Source: Macrophomina tecta (taxonomy: Eukaryota; Ascomycota; Dothideomycetes; Botryosphaeriales; Botryosphaeriaceae). From it: DNA of 64,000 nucleotides. Below are positions 22,613-38,162 of the stretch, in pieces (position 1 is the stretch's first letter; every line of letters starts with the position of its first letter). The position numbers were made by a program, and so were the translations under genes. Below the pieces are notes generated by a model. That model searched no databases. It was given only the letters and a program-made list of their open reading frames with translations, and was not told the origin of the DNA. The stretch covers positions 2,046,001-2,110,000 of the forward strand of contig JAKSGN010000002.1 of the NCBI GenBank assembly GCA_024180945.1. Direction: 5' to 3'.

Positions 22613-23809
22613 GCTGGAGGTGGTGGAATATGTGGTCAGGTCGGGGGAGGCCGTGGGAGCCCTGCGGTATTGTCGTTGGGCGGTCGGGGGGCTCTGCGTG
22701 AAAGCTTAGATGCAGGTGCGAGCGTGCAGCATCTGAGCGTGTCGGGTGCTGAGTGTTGCGGATGATGCTTGGCCTTCAGCCTTCAGGGATCCCGCCGGGC
22801 GTAGTCGCTTAGACTCCGCTCCGCGCTGTGCGTGCGTACGTGCGGGCGTGCTCTTGCGCCACGCCGGGAGACGCGGCGGAGGGTGGAGGACAGCAGAAAT
22901 GCCCGACACGCGTGCAGGGGCGCAGACAGTGGCAAGCGGGCAGCAGACGGCAGAGATAGCAAACCGGCTTCGCAGGCCGCGTCTTTGTGCAGTGGTTGGG
23001 CTGGAGTGGCCGCGGCGCCGGGGGGGGCTCGCACTGGCCTGGGCACATGCTCAGCACTCCGCTGCCGCTTTGGGCGTGCGGTGCGGAGTGGCTAGTGGCT
23101 GGGCTGTCTCTACCACCCTTAGACGCAGCGCCCGCCAGCCGAGACGGCAGCGCCCTCGCGCACTGGACTCGGCCGGCTCGCAGTCGCAACTGCGCAGCGT
23201 GTGCGGGACGGCTGCTGCTGGCACGGTGCGTGCGTGCGTGCCTGGGGAGCGGGCGCGCTGGCGGTGGGTGAAGTGGAGCTGCATAAGCTTGCTCGGTTTG
23301 CTTTGTGCAACGGTCAGAGGCGGCCGGTGTGCGCTGCGACTCGACGTGGCTACTCCTGCGGCGGTTGCATGCCCGCCTGCTGTCTCTGCCTCTGCCTCGT
23401 TTTTGCGCTCTGCTCGCAGAGAAGCCGGTCAGATTGGAGTCGTTGCCCAAAAGCCGTAGCCATTAAACCTCGAGAGTCGCCGGCGCAGGGATCTCAACCG
23501 CGCGCCCATGGTAAGGTCCTAGCGTCGTTTCACGCTCCAGCAGAGTTGCCAACGGCGTCGAGACGCACCGGAGCCGTCACTTCACTCCAGAGGACACCCT
23601 TTCCAGGACCTCGCCCAAACACCCTCTCCTCCCCGCCCAGCCCGCTGCGGCGACTTCGCCCACGTTTCCCGTGCTTTCGCCGCCGCACCTCACCACCTGT
23701 TGGCGCTCGCCGGCAAGAGCTCGCCGGCCCGTTGCGGTCCTCTCTCCTCCACCACCTCCCTGCGTCCCTCCCACAACGCGGCTTCGACTGACTCTCGCTC
23801 ACCCCGAGA
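22613..23809. promoter_or_regulatory. GC-rich divergent promoter region, BUD6 / PBP1
   Basis: About 1.2 kb between divergent start codons. It is GC- and CpG-rich, with G runs near 23020 and a C/T-rich leader before 23810. Long open frames in several frames here reflect the GC content rather than genes. A possible upstream BUD6 exon may lie in its left part. Confidence 0.45.
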
Positions 23810-26800
23810 ATGGCGTCCATGAGCGCCACCAACGGCAACGCTTCGCCTGCAGTCGGTGCTGGTGGCAGCAAGGCCCAGCTGAAGACGACGAGCAGCGGCA
23901 AGGCAATGGACGGCACGCGCAAGCAGGCCGCCAGCCCCATTGACGCCTCGCAGAGGTAAGAGCTCCCCGTCGCCCGTATGCCTTGTGGGGTCAATCAGCC
24001 TCGTCCGTGGCACAATGTGACCCTCTTCGCCCTCCAATTCTCCTCCGCGCTTATGGTTCGATTCCACTCCGCCCGAGCTCGCGGTTACACCATCACTGTT
24101 GCGATTGGCCTGCCTGCACTCCCGCCTGCACCTCTCTCCTTTACCTTCAACTGCTACTCACCCGGTCGCCATCTTCGTGCTTTGGGCTCTTTCACCTTGT
24201 CATTCCCGCCCTCGACCTTACACCCGCAACTCTTAATATTCCGGGCTGCACCAGCTAACACCTTACTTCCTCACAGGAAAGCCTCCGCCCCCAAGGCTTG
24301 GTCGTCAGGTACAAACCCGATCACCCAGCGTCCCACCAACCCGACATTATCAAACGGCGCATCTGGTGCGGGCAAAGGTTCTGCTGGAGCGAAAGGCATG
24401 GCGGCTTCATCCAAGGAATCCTCCGCCTCGGACAATAATAAGCACGCTCACGACCGCATGGTCTTCTTAATCAGTAATTTTGTCGTAAGTGAGCCTGGTT
24501 TTGCGCCCTGATGCGCCGTAAACAGCAGAGCAGCTCCATTCTGCGAAAGATCTGGAATTCGCAGACGGAAGTTCTCATTTACGCTGCCATGCCTGTACCA
24601 ATTGCTCCCGGTTACGCTGACCGCATGGTTGTAGGGTCTTCCGGCTACAGTCACGTTGAAGAGCGGAGAGCGCTTCTCCGGTATATTCTCGAGCTCCTCG
24701 CTTGAGCAACAGGAATGTCGTTACACGTTCAAGATGGTCAAGCGACTTTCGTCGCCCGCTGTTCAGGTCAACGGCGCATCCGAGTCCCACGATGAGTACT
24801 GCGGCATTGGCCGAGATCATCGTATGACTTTCGAAGTGAAGGATGTTGTAGTGCTAAACGTGGATAATGTGTCTATGGACAAGACGAAGAGCAGGAATGG
24901 TACGTGTGCCTATCTGAATTTTCTGGACAGGGGCGCTAATTCTCATGTGAAGGTGCCTCCATTGGTTTCAAGACTGACAGCGATATCTCTGGTAACCTCC
25001 AAGCACGCGAACGTGATCTTCAGCGCTGGGTTCCTAGCACAGATACCGAGGTTGACCTTTCTCTCGAAGACTCCGGCGCTGGATGGGACCAATTCGAGAC
25101 TAATGAGCGCTTGTTTGGCGCAACAAGCAACTATGACGAGGATCTTTACACCACTAAGATCGACCGCAACGACCCTCGCTACAAAGACCGCGCTGCGAAG
25201 GCTGAGAAATTGGCGAGAGAAATTGAGTCTGGAACTGCCCTGAACGCCCATGTGTTGGAGGAACGTGGCCATGCTGCTCCAGATGATAGCGGCCTGGATG
25301 AGGAAGAGAAGTACAGTGGTGTGAAGCGAGACTTGCCATCACTTTCCTCAGGCCAACCTAACAAGTACACGCCCCCGGCCAGGAGGGCACCTACTGGCCA
25401 ATCCACCGTCTCCGGCGCGCCAGTTGATCCTGCCATCATCTCATCGCAAGTTGCACGTCCAGAAGCTACAGCGAACCGCACCCCGCAGCCTCAGGCTGGA
25501 GACACCAAGGAACAACAAGCCGCTGCGACGGCTACGAAGCCGGAAGACAAGCAGGCCACGGTGGCTGCGCCTGTTGCGGAGCAAGCAACTGCAGCCTCTA
25601 CTACTAGTAAGCCGACGGAAACATCTGCGAGCGCCGAGGCGACGAAGAAGGCGCCTTCAACCCTGCAGCAAACCACGTCTGATATGGCAGCCCGAAAGCC
25701 AGGACGGACCGGACCAAACACTGTGGAGCATGACCTTTTGGACTCGTTCAAGCAATTCTCGGCCAACGAGAAAATGAAACTGCAGGAGAGGCAACGCCAT
25801 GCTGCCAGGCACGACAAGAACGTCAAATTGAATGACTTGAAGAAGTTCGCGATGAACTTTAACTACAACGCTCCCATTCCGGAAGATCTTATTCCTATCC
25901 TAGCCAAGGATCCCAGCAAGCAGCAGGAGATCAAGCAAAAGTCTCAGAAGGCAGCTGAGGAGCGCAAGACGTCTATTACATCAACCACTGAGACGAAGAC
26001 CGCCACTAGCACGTCCGATGTGAAAACCCAACAGAGGTCTTCCGGAACTTCGGTGCCGGCTCCTACTAATCAGCGTGGAAGACCAGGTCAGGGTCCATTC
26101 CCTCAAGCGCCTCGTGGCGACAGGAACAGTCAGAACATTACCGGTATGCCACCGAGAAATGGACCTGGAATGCTCAGCCAGCGTTTGGCGATCACGCAAC
26201 AGCAGCACAAGGCTGGTGCGGGCATGCCGAACATGCCTCTTCCAATTCATGACATGCGCATTCCGCCCTCCGGGCCAGCCGCACCTTCCAGCGGATCTCA
26301 CACGCCATCGTCAAGCATTTCTACCCGATTCAACGTGAAAGCACTTGAGTTCCGGCCCAATCCTGCTGCTAATACATTCACTCCTGGAGGTAATAGTAGC
26401 AATGCATCAAGCCCCAGGAAGGAGGCCGTTCCCCCTCGGCCAGAGCCCCGCAGGGCGCCGATCTCTAGTTTCTTCGGCGGACAAAAGCCCTCGCCGGCTT
26501 CCGAACGGCCTTCTCTGTCAGACCAGTTTAATCCTATCAAGCGCATGAAGAAGGAGGTACAAGCGGACAACAAGTCGAAGGAGTATGCTGCAAATGGCGG
26601 CATTCCGCAGGCGTACAGAACTCCTCCAACTTGGGATGTCCCGGAACAGAATCGAGAGAAGAACTTTGCTGATCTATTTGAGCGCGCTCCTATCACCGTC
26701 CAGCCAAACTCGGCTCCACAAGCTGCTCTGAACAACGTACACCCTCCTCATCAACATCAGCTTCCCACTCATTTGCAACAAGGCGGCCAAGGAATGCCGC

Positions 26801-27651
26801 AGGTGCACACACCGCAGCACACACCGCGCCACCCCCCTGTGCAGCCACATCATCCTGGAGCGCCTCATTTTGAAGGCCACAACATGCAATTCTCGGCATC
26901 CCAATCTTCAGTCCACCCATCCCCTCGGGCTGGTATGCCACACTTCATCCAGTATGGTCAATTACCGCAACAAATGCCAAATTTCCAACAGGGGGGCATG
27001 CCTGCAACGTACGCGATGAGCCCGGCCATGCGAGCGGTGCCGGTAGGCCCGCAACCTGGCTTCGTCACGCAGGCGCCTGTCATGGGTAGCCACCCGATGA
27101 TGAACCAGCACTCAAACGGCCCGGGGATGTTCCCACCTCAAATGCCCCAAATGCCACAAATGCCGCAGATGCAGCAGATGATGCAATCCCCTGCTCCGGG
27201 GCAAGCTTATCCCTACCAGCCTGGACCGATGTCTGCTCCTATGGGTGCAAATGGATTTCCAAGTCCCAGGCCAGGCCCCGCACCCATGATGGTCCATCAG
27301 GGTTCTCAACAAGGGCATGCTGCGCAGCAGTTCATGCCTATGCCCAATGGTGGATATCCTGGTCTATTCCATCAAATGCAGCCGGGATCAAGTAAGTTCG
27401 GCTCAGTACATCAGCTTTATTCACCTAACCTTCGTCCAGTGACACCAATGAGGGGCCCCTACCCGCAGCCGCATCAAGTCCAATATGCGTCGAGCCCTCA
27501 CCAACACCACCAATATCCGCAGCCGCACCGTGGAACGCCCAGCGGCGCCTATAGTCAACCGATGATGCCCCAGCACTCCCTACCACCGCAGATGCCTCCT
27601 CCGGCAGTACCCGGTCAACACGTACCTGAAGTTGGCGAGAAAGCCGAATGA
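23810..27651 (+). CDS. PBP1: Pbp1/ataxin-2 homologue (LsmAD, stress-granule and poly(A) control)
   Basis: Exons 23810-23955, 24277-24484, 24635-24899, 24953-27391 and 27440-27651 give 1089 residues, with all phases fitting. After a Ser/Ala-rich start comes the ataxin-2 SM domain (about 105-205; HDRMVFLISNFV, then ATVTLKSGERFSGIF and CRYTFKMVKRL). The LsmAD domain follows at about 240-310 (WDQFETNERLFGATSNYDEDLYT, KIDRNDPRYKDRAAKAEKLA). A PAM2-like motif (EFRPNPAANTFTPG) near residue 640 should bind Pab1. The tail is Pro/Gln/Met/His-rich with PQM repeats, suited to condensate formation. Pbp1 regulates poly(A) tails, stress granules and, in yeast, TORC1. The first intron is long (321 nt). The last (48 nt) is in frame, so its retention would add 16 residues. 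Confidence 0.95.
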
Positions 27652-28667
27652 GCGTACCTCTCGGTCAGGGATGACCTCACTCGCACAGTCTGCTTCTAGC
27701 TGATCGGTTTCGCTCGGTCCCGGAGCTGACATTGCTATTTCAACATATTCTCATTACTGGCTTTTCCTCATTGCTTGCATTAGCGTGGCTGGGTCTCGTA
27801 TCGCCTTCTCGGCAATCTGCTGGAGCTCAAAAGGGAGGTAGCATTTAGCGGGCGGCGTTACCTCTGGCGTCTTGCGGTTGCGGTGGCATGCAGAGAGGGA
27901 GGAAAGTCTGGTGATCACTTGCGCGATGGATGAGGCTATACAGCATGTGTCAGATGATGGGCGCTGGCAAAGAATGTTTGGCCGTCTGCGAGTGGCGTTG
28001 CGGAAGGAGGGTGGCTTCCGCAGTTCTCGTGGGCCAGGTTATATAGGGCTGCTAGCGGAGATCAGGTGTGGATAGGATAGAAGATGAACGTCGATCAGGA
28101 TATGGAGATCGCTGAAGAGCAGTTTTTTAGGTGTAAGTTGAGCGGAGGGAGTGGAAATGCCAGAATTATGAATAAACTCAGACTCCTGCCGCGTGAAGAT
28201 AGAAACCACAAGTACTGTGAGTAGAGAAAGGAGTCATCTGGATGCGAGTGAATAGAGACGGTTCTCACGTCCCCCTCAGGTGAATACTTCAAGTCTCCAC
28301 ACATGTGCTGTTGCATATGAACCCTTTGAGCCAAGAAGTGCAGAGGGGCGGAAGTGGACAGATTTCGCCGGATCGACGGCTCCATTCGAGTCTGAAGCTG
28401 CACCCCTCAATCGGAATTTGTAAAATGACAGTAAAATATCTCGTTTCATTCAAAGCTGTTCTTATCAGCCACGTTTACTTACTACTTGCCTCGGAAGGGG
28501 GTGGTGGCTGACCGACAGCGCTAAGTCCGAAAAAATGTCGGGATCGTCGCCAAAGCATCATCACCTCTTCTCGTGCTTCAGACCCTGTTACCTCCCACCT
28601 CCGCGCCGTGTCAAAGTCGCGCGCGAATTCTTTGGACGGCCCTCAAGTCATTCGTCAAGATGCATAG
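27652..28667. other. Intergenic region
   Basis: Holds the PBP1 3' flank and the promoter and leader of the ABC1 kinase gene, including a three-codon upstream ORF that overlaps its start. No other coding region supported. Confidence 0.4.
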
Positions 28668-28671
28668 ATGA
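28660..28671 (+). promoter_or_regulatory. Minimal upstream ORF overlapping the ABC1-kinase start
   Basis: ATG-CAT-AGA-TGA (28660-28671) encodes Met-His-Arg. Its TGA lies inside the ATGATG that starts the main frame at 28668, so termination and main initiation overlap. This arrangement could allow termination-reinitiation or damp translation. Confidence 0.5.
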
Positions 28672-30509
28672 TGTCTGGCTCTCCATTTTTCCCCTCCTTT
28701 TTCAGGAGAGTCGCCACATCCCCATGGACCTGTAGCAACTGTCTCCGCGGACAACAGCAACTTCACCAACCCCTGCGTCAACGCCTCGGATACGCGACCC
28801 AATTCAACGCGAGGAGCATACCCCGACAGAAGAGAAGGCGGCGACTAGCCGTTGCGGCGGCCGGCGCCGCTGCTGTCGCTGCTGCCGTGGCGGTGAGCGA
28901 CGATGCGAAGCATGCGGTCACCGCTGTACGGCGCTCAGGCCGAGTAGTCGCTACTCTTTATGTGAACATCCAGGAGTGAGTTGCTCGAACACTCTCACGA
29001 CGAGTCTGGCTGATTATTTGCTCCTTCATAGCTACCGAAGAACGCTCAAGCATGATAACGATCCAGACTACGCGGAACGGCTCAAAGCATGCCACAAGCG
29101 CTGTGCGGAGAGAACATTATGGACTCTGGAGAAGAATGGGTCGATTTTCATCAAACTGGGACAGCACCTTAGCAGCATGAATTATCTCCTTCCGAGCGAG
29201 TGGTGCGATACTTTCATTCCGCTACAGGACAAGTGCCCAGTATCGTCGTTCGAATCGATCGAAGAAATGGTCATGACGGACACCGGTCAGACTCTTATGG
29301 ATTATTTCTCAGAGTTCGAGCCCATGCCCATCGGTGCCGCATCCCTGGCCCAGGTACACCGCGCTGTCGTGAGGGAGACTGGGCAGAGGGTCGCCGTGAA
29401 GGTACAGCACCCAGCTCTGGACGAGTGGGCACCGCTCGACTTGGCGTTGACTCGGTTTTCGTTCGCAACCTTGAAGAGATGGTTCCCGGAATACGACCTG
29501 ACTTGGCTCGCTTCTGAGATGGATGTTTCGCTGCCGCAAGAGTTGGACTTCCGCAGAGAGGCCGAGAATGCGATGCGTACAAAGGAATACTTCTCGAAAA
29601 TCAAGGATACGCCTTTGATTATCCCGGACGTGCTGTGGGCGGAGAGAAGGTTCCTAGTTATGCAATACGTGGAAGGCCACCGACCGGATGATTTAGACTA
29701 CCTGGACTCTCATGGAATCGACCGCGACGAGGTCTCTGCCGCTCTTGCACGCATCTTCAACGAAATGATCTTTGGTACCAACGCTCCGCTCCACTGCGAT
29801 CCCCATGGCGGAAACCTTGCTATACGACACAACCCTTCGAGATGGGGCAAAGCGAACTTCGATGTCATTCTCTACGATCATGGTCTCTACAGGGATATCC
29901 CGATGGATATCCGTCGTTCATATGCCAAGCTTTGGCTTGCTGTTTTGGACGCGGACGAGCCGCGAATGAGAAAGTACGCAAAGGAGGTTGCGGGAATCCC
30001 CGACGAATACTTCCCCCTATTCGCGAGTGCTATCACTGGAAGAGATTTCAACGCGGTTCAATCAGGCGTTGATAAGCCCAGAAATGAGGCCGAAAAGGAA
30101 GCTATCTCCGCTGCACTTGGTGACGGCATGCTGCAACAATTGGTCGATCTTCTTGGAAAAGTTCCCAGAGTCATTCTCCTTATCTTGAAGACCAACGATT
30201 TGAGTAAGTTGCCGAAATAATTCTCCTCGAGAAACACATTTCTGACATGCGTGTACAGCACGGTCCCTCGACGAGAACCTCCACACGCGACAAGGCCCGA
30301 TACGGACGTTCCTGATTCTTGCCCGTTATGCGTCCCGGACTGTGTTTGAAGAGCAGATGGAGGCATTGAGCGGCAGCATTTTGCTACCGAGCAACTTCTT
30401 TCGCTTTCTGCGTGCGTGGGTCTCGTACGTGAGAGTAGATCTGGAGCTTAACCTGTATGAGTACTATCTGTCGCTGAGGAGGATGCTTGGATTGCACCCC
30501 TTGATGTGA
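28668..30509 (+). CDS. MCP2: Mitochondrial ABC1/UbiB-family atypical kinase, Mcp2/Cqd2 type
   Basis: Exons 28668-28975, 29032-30203 and 30259-30509 give 576 residues, with introns of 56 and 55 nt. The N-terminus is rich in Arg, Ser and aromatic residues and lacks acids, so it reads as a mitochondrial presequence. A hydrophobic Ala/Val helix at about 60-75 reads as an inner-membrane anchor. UbiB hallmarks are the KLGQ motif (144-147, SIFIKLGQHLSSMNYLLP), the Ala-rich loop GAASLAQVH, the VAVKVQHP lysine, the catalytic loop HCDPHGGN and the metal motif DHG (LYDHGLY) in place of DFG. The DHG form and the overall pattern fit the ADCK1/Mcp2 branch, which affects mitochondrial lipid and coenzyme Q distribution. 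Two tandem ATGs (28668, 28671) are possible starts. Confidence 0.92.
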
Positions 30510-31526
30510 GCAGAGATTCTTGATGGTTTCATGAGAGGACATTGATGGGAGCGCAAGAGCGAATTTCCTCTGTTTTATAGATAAATTACATCTAGACGCA
30601 ACGGAATGGGAGCGCAAGCCTTATGAGATGTGCAAAGCGAGTTCGAAAGGATTCGAAGTGGGGCCGGAGAAAGGGACATGGCGTATTATCGAAATTGACA
30701 AAGGATTTGAAAGCAGGCCCCGTTTGGAACGAATCCCATTTCGGGTACTACGGCACGGGGCAGCGCGTTTCTCGGCGGCAGAGGGCAGTGGTGGGCTGGC
30801 AAGACGCCACGGGGCTGCGGCACGATGGAGGCTCGTCCAATTGTCGCAGTGCTGGGGTTGGCAGTTGGCAGACGGGCGGGCTGCGGCGACTGATTACATC
30901 ATGGGCTCAGCCTGGGGGAGACGTCAGTCGAATTGCGAGGCCTGCGGGCGGCGGTGCGGTGGCCTTAGTCAGGCGAGGGCGGAGAGGAGCTTGCTGGGGC
31001 GCGGGTGATGGACGGCACGTCCCCTGCGATCACTCGTCGTCCATCAGTCATCCGGGCGTGGTGTCGCCGCCCTCTAATCGATCCCTCGTTGTTGTCGCTG
31101 GGCGAGATCCTTGCGCGAGACTAAGCGCCCCGCCGCCGCCGCCGCCGCCCAAGCAAAGGCCCCAGCACAGCCAGTGCCAGACCTCGACACCTCAAAGATA
31201 GAATTGATCCCACCCACCACGCAGCCCCTCGACCACCCTCACCATCCGTCGGCTTGGCCACGCAACCCGCCAACGTACGCCTGCCGCTGCTCCCTCTGCC
31301 TTGCTGGTGCTGCCACCGCGCCCGCGGGCCGACGCCTGGCCCTTCCGCCGCCGTCGAGAGCTGCACAGCCCCCGGCTATCCTTGACACCGTCCTGCGCTC
31401 ACCACGCGCTGACATAACCGCTGCGGCGCGCCCCAGCCTGCTCCCTGAGAGACTTCATTCCACCGCGATTTCTCGACGTAAAGCCACCCCATCGGCCTGC
31501 CACAGCTCTGCCCCCAAGAGCGCGCC
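30510..31526. other. Intergenic region, GC-rich RSP5 leader
   Basis: No gene supported. The right half is GC- and C-rich with a CCG repeat at about 31131-31149 and is probably the RSP5 promoter and 5' leader. Open frames there are low-complexity. Confidence 0.4.
31131..31149 (+). repeat. CCG trinucleotide repeat
   Basis: About six CCG/CGC units in the GC-rich region upstream of RSP5. Confidence 0.8.
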
Positions 31527-34407
<2,881 letters not shown>

Positions 34408-34633
34408 TCGGCAGCCTGCTTAAAACAGATCCAGCCTGAGTATTGTGAGAAGCCGAGAACAACGTATACCCTGCTTTATCGTAATCGGGACATTCGTCGA
34501 CCCCTACCATTCAACACTATCCACCCTCAAAAACCACGCGGTCTTTGTATACACGAGAAAAGAACGCTTTTTATCATCATTGTACAGGCCTTGGCGCAAG
34601 GAGGAGATGTTTCTTGTTTTTGGGCGCGTGGAC

Positions 34634-34670
34634 ACAGCAGCAGCACCAGCGCCAGCACCAGCATCAGCAC
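34634..34670 (+). repeat. CAG/CAC-rich degenerate trinucleotide tract
   Basis: A string of CAG, CAC, CAT and CGC triplets without a supported coding frame, just downstream of RSP5. Confidence 0.6.
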
Positions 34671-37538
34671 AGAGAAGGTGGACCGCAATCGGCATGCTCC
34701 TCTGGTGGGGGGGGGGGGGGGGTTACGAAGGAAGAGGGAAGAGGCTGGACCCTCTGACCTTCCTGGTAGGAATCAGGCTGAGAAGGGAGAAAGAGGGGAA
34801 AACCAGTTTACCATTGGTTGAAAGAAGGGCAAGCCTTCTGCTGATGGGATCCTCTGTAATACACACAAATCGCTCCCGGCTCATTGGGGGATGATCCCAT
34901 GATCGATCTTTAAGGAATCCAGTCCTCGCAATGATTTCTTCAGGCTACGCGGAAGAGGTCTTCTTTTCCAATTTCTTCGTTTTTTTTCCCTCTCGTCTCC
35001 TTTTTATGTTTTTCTTTTCAGACGTCCAGCTTTACTTTTTCTCGAGCTCCTTGGTCGTGTGAGGATGGTTTTTATGATTCGGGAGAAGTGTGTTGATGTC
35101 GAAGAAGTGATGCCGGGGCTCTTCTTCGCTTGGTTGAACGAAGGTTTGGGGTGTCCAGGAGGTGAAGAACAGAGTAGGCGAGCGAGCGAGGAGGGTTGAA
35201 GTGTCTTTTCTTTCCTTCTGTTTGTGGGGATGACAAAGGGCTAGAACGAGGATAAAAGAAAAAGTAAAGTCAAGAAATTGTGCGCGTGTCTTGATCTTTT
35301 AAGATCAGATTTGTGGACAGGTCCGAGCATAAAATGGGTGGCTGGGAATGGATTGAGCGGTGGGCTTCTTTTTTCGTTTTGGAAGGAAGGTTGGTAGGAG
35401 GGAATTTGAGCTTTGGATTTTTCTTTTTTTTTTTTCGCATCAAGTTTTATGCTGTTTGTTGGTGCGGGCGTTCTCCAGATTGTTTTTTTTTTTTTTTAAC
35501 GGGTTCCAGGACTTTTTGTCTTCACATTGTCTCTCGCCTCATCTTTGATCAATTGATACTATACGCGCTTTCTCTTGCTGCTAATACGTCTGGGTTTGCC
35601 TTCATAGCCTCTGAGGGAGAGCAGGATGAACAGAAGATCCTACGTTGGCTTTCCTTCAAAGTCAGTTGGCGTAGCGGGCGGAGTGGATAGGTTGCCCGGA
35701 GGGGTGTAAATTCTCTTAGATATATATCTTCGCTTATACATCGTATGACGAGGTATGCCGAATGCTTTGCAGTCTTAAGGCGGCTGAATAAGCGAGCCGG
35801 GGTGAGTGTGAGCGTGTGCGCTCCCAGTTTGGGGTTTCAGTGAGCTCCTCGGGAGCTTATTGAACGGCATAATGTGGGTGGTTCGAGTCAAATCCATCTG
35901 GACGAACGCATCAGGTCCACAGAGTCCACCGAAACCATTTTAGCTTTGGAGTCGGTCAGCAAAGCGCCAGGGCAGCATGCGGACAGTCCCAAGAGCGGCG
36001 GGATTGAGACTGCAAACCTCCGCATGAATGTGGCGGGGAACCGGGCCGTGCTGCAGTGGTGTTGAAGATGACAATTTGTGTCGCTGATAAAGTATCTGGT
36101 GTGCACAGCACTATCTCGAGCCCCGTCCGACGATCAAAGTGTGTTTGGAATAGATTGCGGGCATTGTGGCGGCCTTCCCCCAGGTCAGCGGCGCGAGAAC
36201 TTAAATCTACCCCAAGATGCCATCATGTATGTACACCAAACCGACATCATAGTCACCAAAGCAGATCGGGACAGGCACGAGTGCGACGCCGGGGTTTTCC
36301 GTGTCAGTCACCTTCATCACTCGAGGAGCTGCGAAGGATTTTGGATGTGAGACCAGAGGGGGGCGGCGGTGGAAGGTGGATTGGTTGTGGTGGCATGTCG
36401 GCCAGCGGATCCCAGGCCGCCCTCTCGTTCGCCCTCCGTCTGCACGGCATGCATTAGCTCACTCCACCATGCACAAGTTGGAAAAATATAATCCGCCACC
36501 GGCACAAGCATTGAGCGCCCAACAACAGAGCCCCATCCCATCTACCACACGGCATGGCAGGTGGTTAACTGTTGGAAGGAACTCCGGATGTGAGCTGAGT
36601 TGTGGCCATCACCGACCCTCTGCCGACGTGGCGATCACTGATCATCTTCTGGCGCGCCCTCGGTTCTGTTTTGTGCACTGCTCCTTTTAGCGAATATGGT
36701 GGAATGTGGAGAGAGATCAAGCGCGTGAACGGGCTGTTGCAGCGAAGCTTCTGCGCTCTTCCACCGCCACTGTTTCCCAACCAGCATTTGCCGATGGGCG
36801 GCCCGGTTGAGACAAACCAGCATGGAGGTCGTCGGGTGGTCGGCAGGGGCTTTTTTTTTTTTTTTTTTCTAAGCAGCTCGGTGTTGTACTGTGGGTGTGC
36901 CATCCCGAGAGAATGGCAGGAGGGTCTTCGCAAAGAGCGGGAGACTGGCATCATATGGTGAGAGGAAAGTCGGAAGCAGAGAGAGGGGACGACCGGCGGC
37001 GGTGCGGGCGAGAGCGACGGATGGGGCGCCAGCTGGCGGCTGCGTCGCATCAATCCTCGACGAACGTCGGGCCCTCCCCCAATCCCAGCCCGGACCGGTC
37101 CTTGCTTGCTCTCGCTCTTGGTTGTCGCGGTGAGAGGGCGAGAGGAGTCGCTTGGCCTGGGGGCTCGAGCGGAAGTGGCGAGCTGCACAACAGCACCGCG
37201 TCGCTTACTGCAGCCGGGCGGGGAAGGGCTCCGACTCGCTCGGCCGATCTGCTGGCCCGGTTGAGGCCTCATGTTCATGCTATATGGGCCGGGAGGCTTC
37301 CCTAACGAGTTGACGAGAGAGGACCAAGGGTGGACGAGCGCACCTCTGCGGCTCTTTGCCTGGGAGCGGCTGGCCGTGGGAGGAGGGGGAGCCCAGTCTA
37401 GCGCGGCTGGAGGCGGGTGGACATGCTTCGCTCTGTTTGAGAAAGAGAGCCCTAGTGCCAGGCGCGGCAAGTGGCCCCTTAACCTTGTTTTTCTTTTGTT
37501 TGTTCGAACCTGCGCGCACACCCTCGTCCGCGGCGTCG

Positions 37539-37566
37539 TGCTGCTGCTGCTGCTGCTGCCGCTGCT
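37539..37566 (+). repeat. CTG trinucleotide repeat
   Basis: About nine CTG units with one CCG interruption, in the intergenic region upstream of the GPI-anchored protein gene. Confidence 0.8.
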
Positions 37567-38162
37567 CCTACACCGTTGAGGTGACACGAACACGATGGCC
37601 ACCCGGTCGCCACTGGGGCGCCATGCATGCTGGCTGTGGGGAGGGTCTCGTGTGAGGCTAAGAATAACCCACGGCCGGGCGCTATACAAGGCGCTCCATC
37701 GGGCTAGTCCCTCTGCCGGATTGGTTCCACGCTCTTCTTAACTTACTGCATGAGCACGGATGCAATATGTGGCTAACAACACGAACTATCCCGCCCATGT
37801 GATGCCTCCCTGCCATTGCGACCCGAGACGCCCGCCCGTTCCATTAATTCCTGTCAAAACCATTTAGGCCCGCCCTCCGCTCCCTCGCGTTTCCACTCTT
37901 CGCCCGCTTCTGCTCCCACAATCCAGCCTCGACTTGCCCGCTTTGGAAATCCTGCCCATCCACTCGCTCTGGGCCCCATTGACCACTCTGAGCTCCGTCT
38001 CCCGGCACCTTCCCTCGCTACCTTTTAAAGTCTGCCTGGTTCGCCCGAATTCCCGTTCCGCGAGCTTTGTTTCCCACAACAAAACAGCCTTTAATACCAG
38101 TCCATTCCGCACTTCCTTTCCTCTCTCCCCCCCAGACACACAGGAATCCCCCATCCTCCAAA

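Larger units (their letters stand above)
34408..38162. other. Long intergenic region (3.75 kb), low-complexity tracts
   Basis: No convincing gene on either strand. It holds the RSP5 3' flank, a CAG/CAC-rich tract (34634-34670), runs of 16 G (34707-34722), 15 T (35483-35497) and 18 T (36851-36868), a CTG repeat near 37539-37566, and a C/T-rich leader before 38163. A 374-codon minus-strand open frame (36565-37689) was rejected as compositional. Confidence 0.45.

Noticed and set aside
22809..23450. 213-codon minus-strand open frame upstream of BUD6
   Set aside because: Cys/Arg/Ala/Pro-rich with no conserved motif, in a CpG-rich promoter where other frames are open too. Not joined to BUD6 in phase.
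36565..37689. 374-codon open frame on the minus strand
   Set aside because: It begins at a non-ATG codon, runs through a poly-T tract giving a Lys run, is rich in Arg/Ser/Pro, and shows no family motif or splice logic. It looks like a GC-composition effect.
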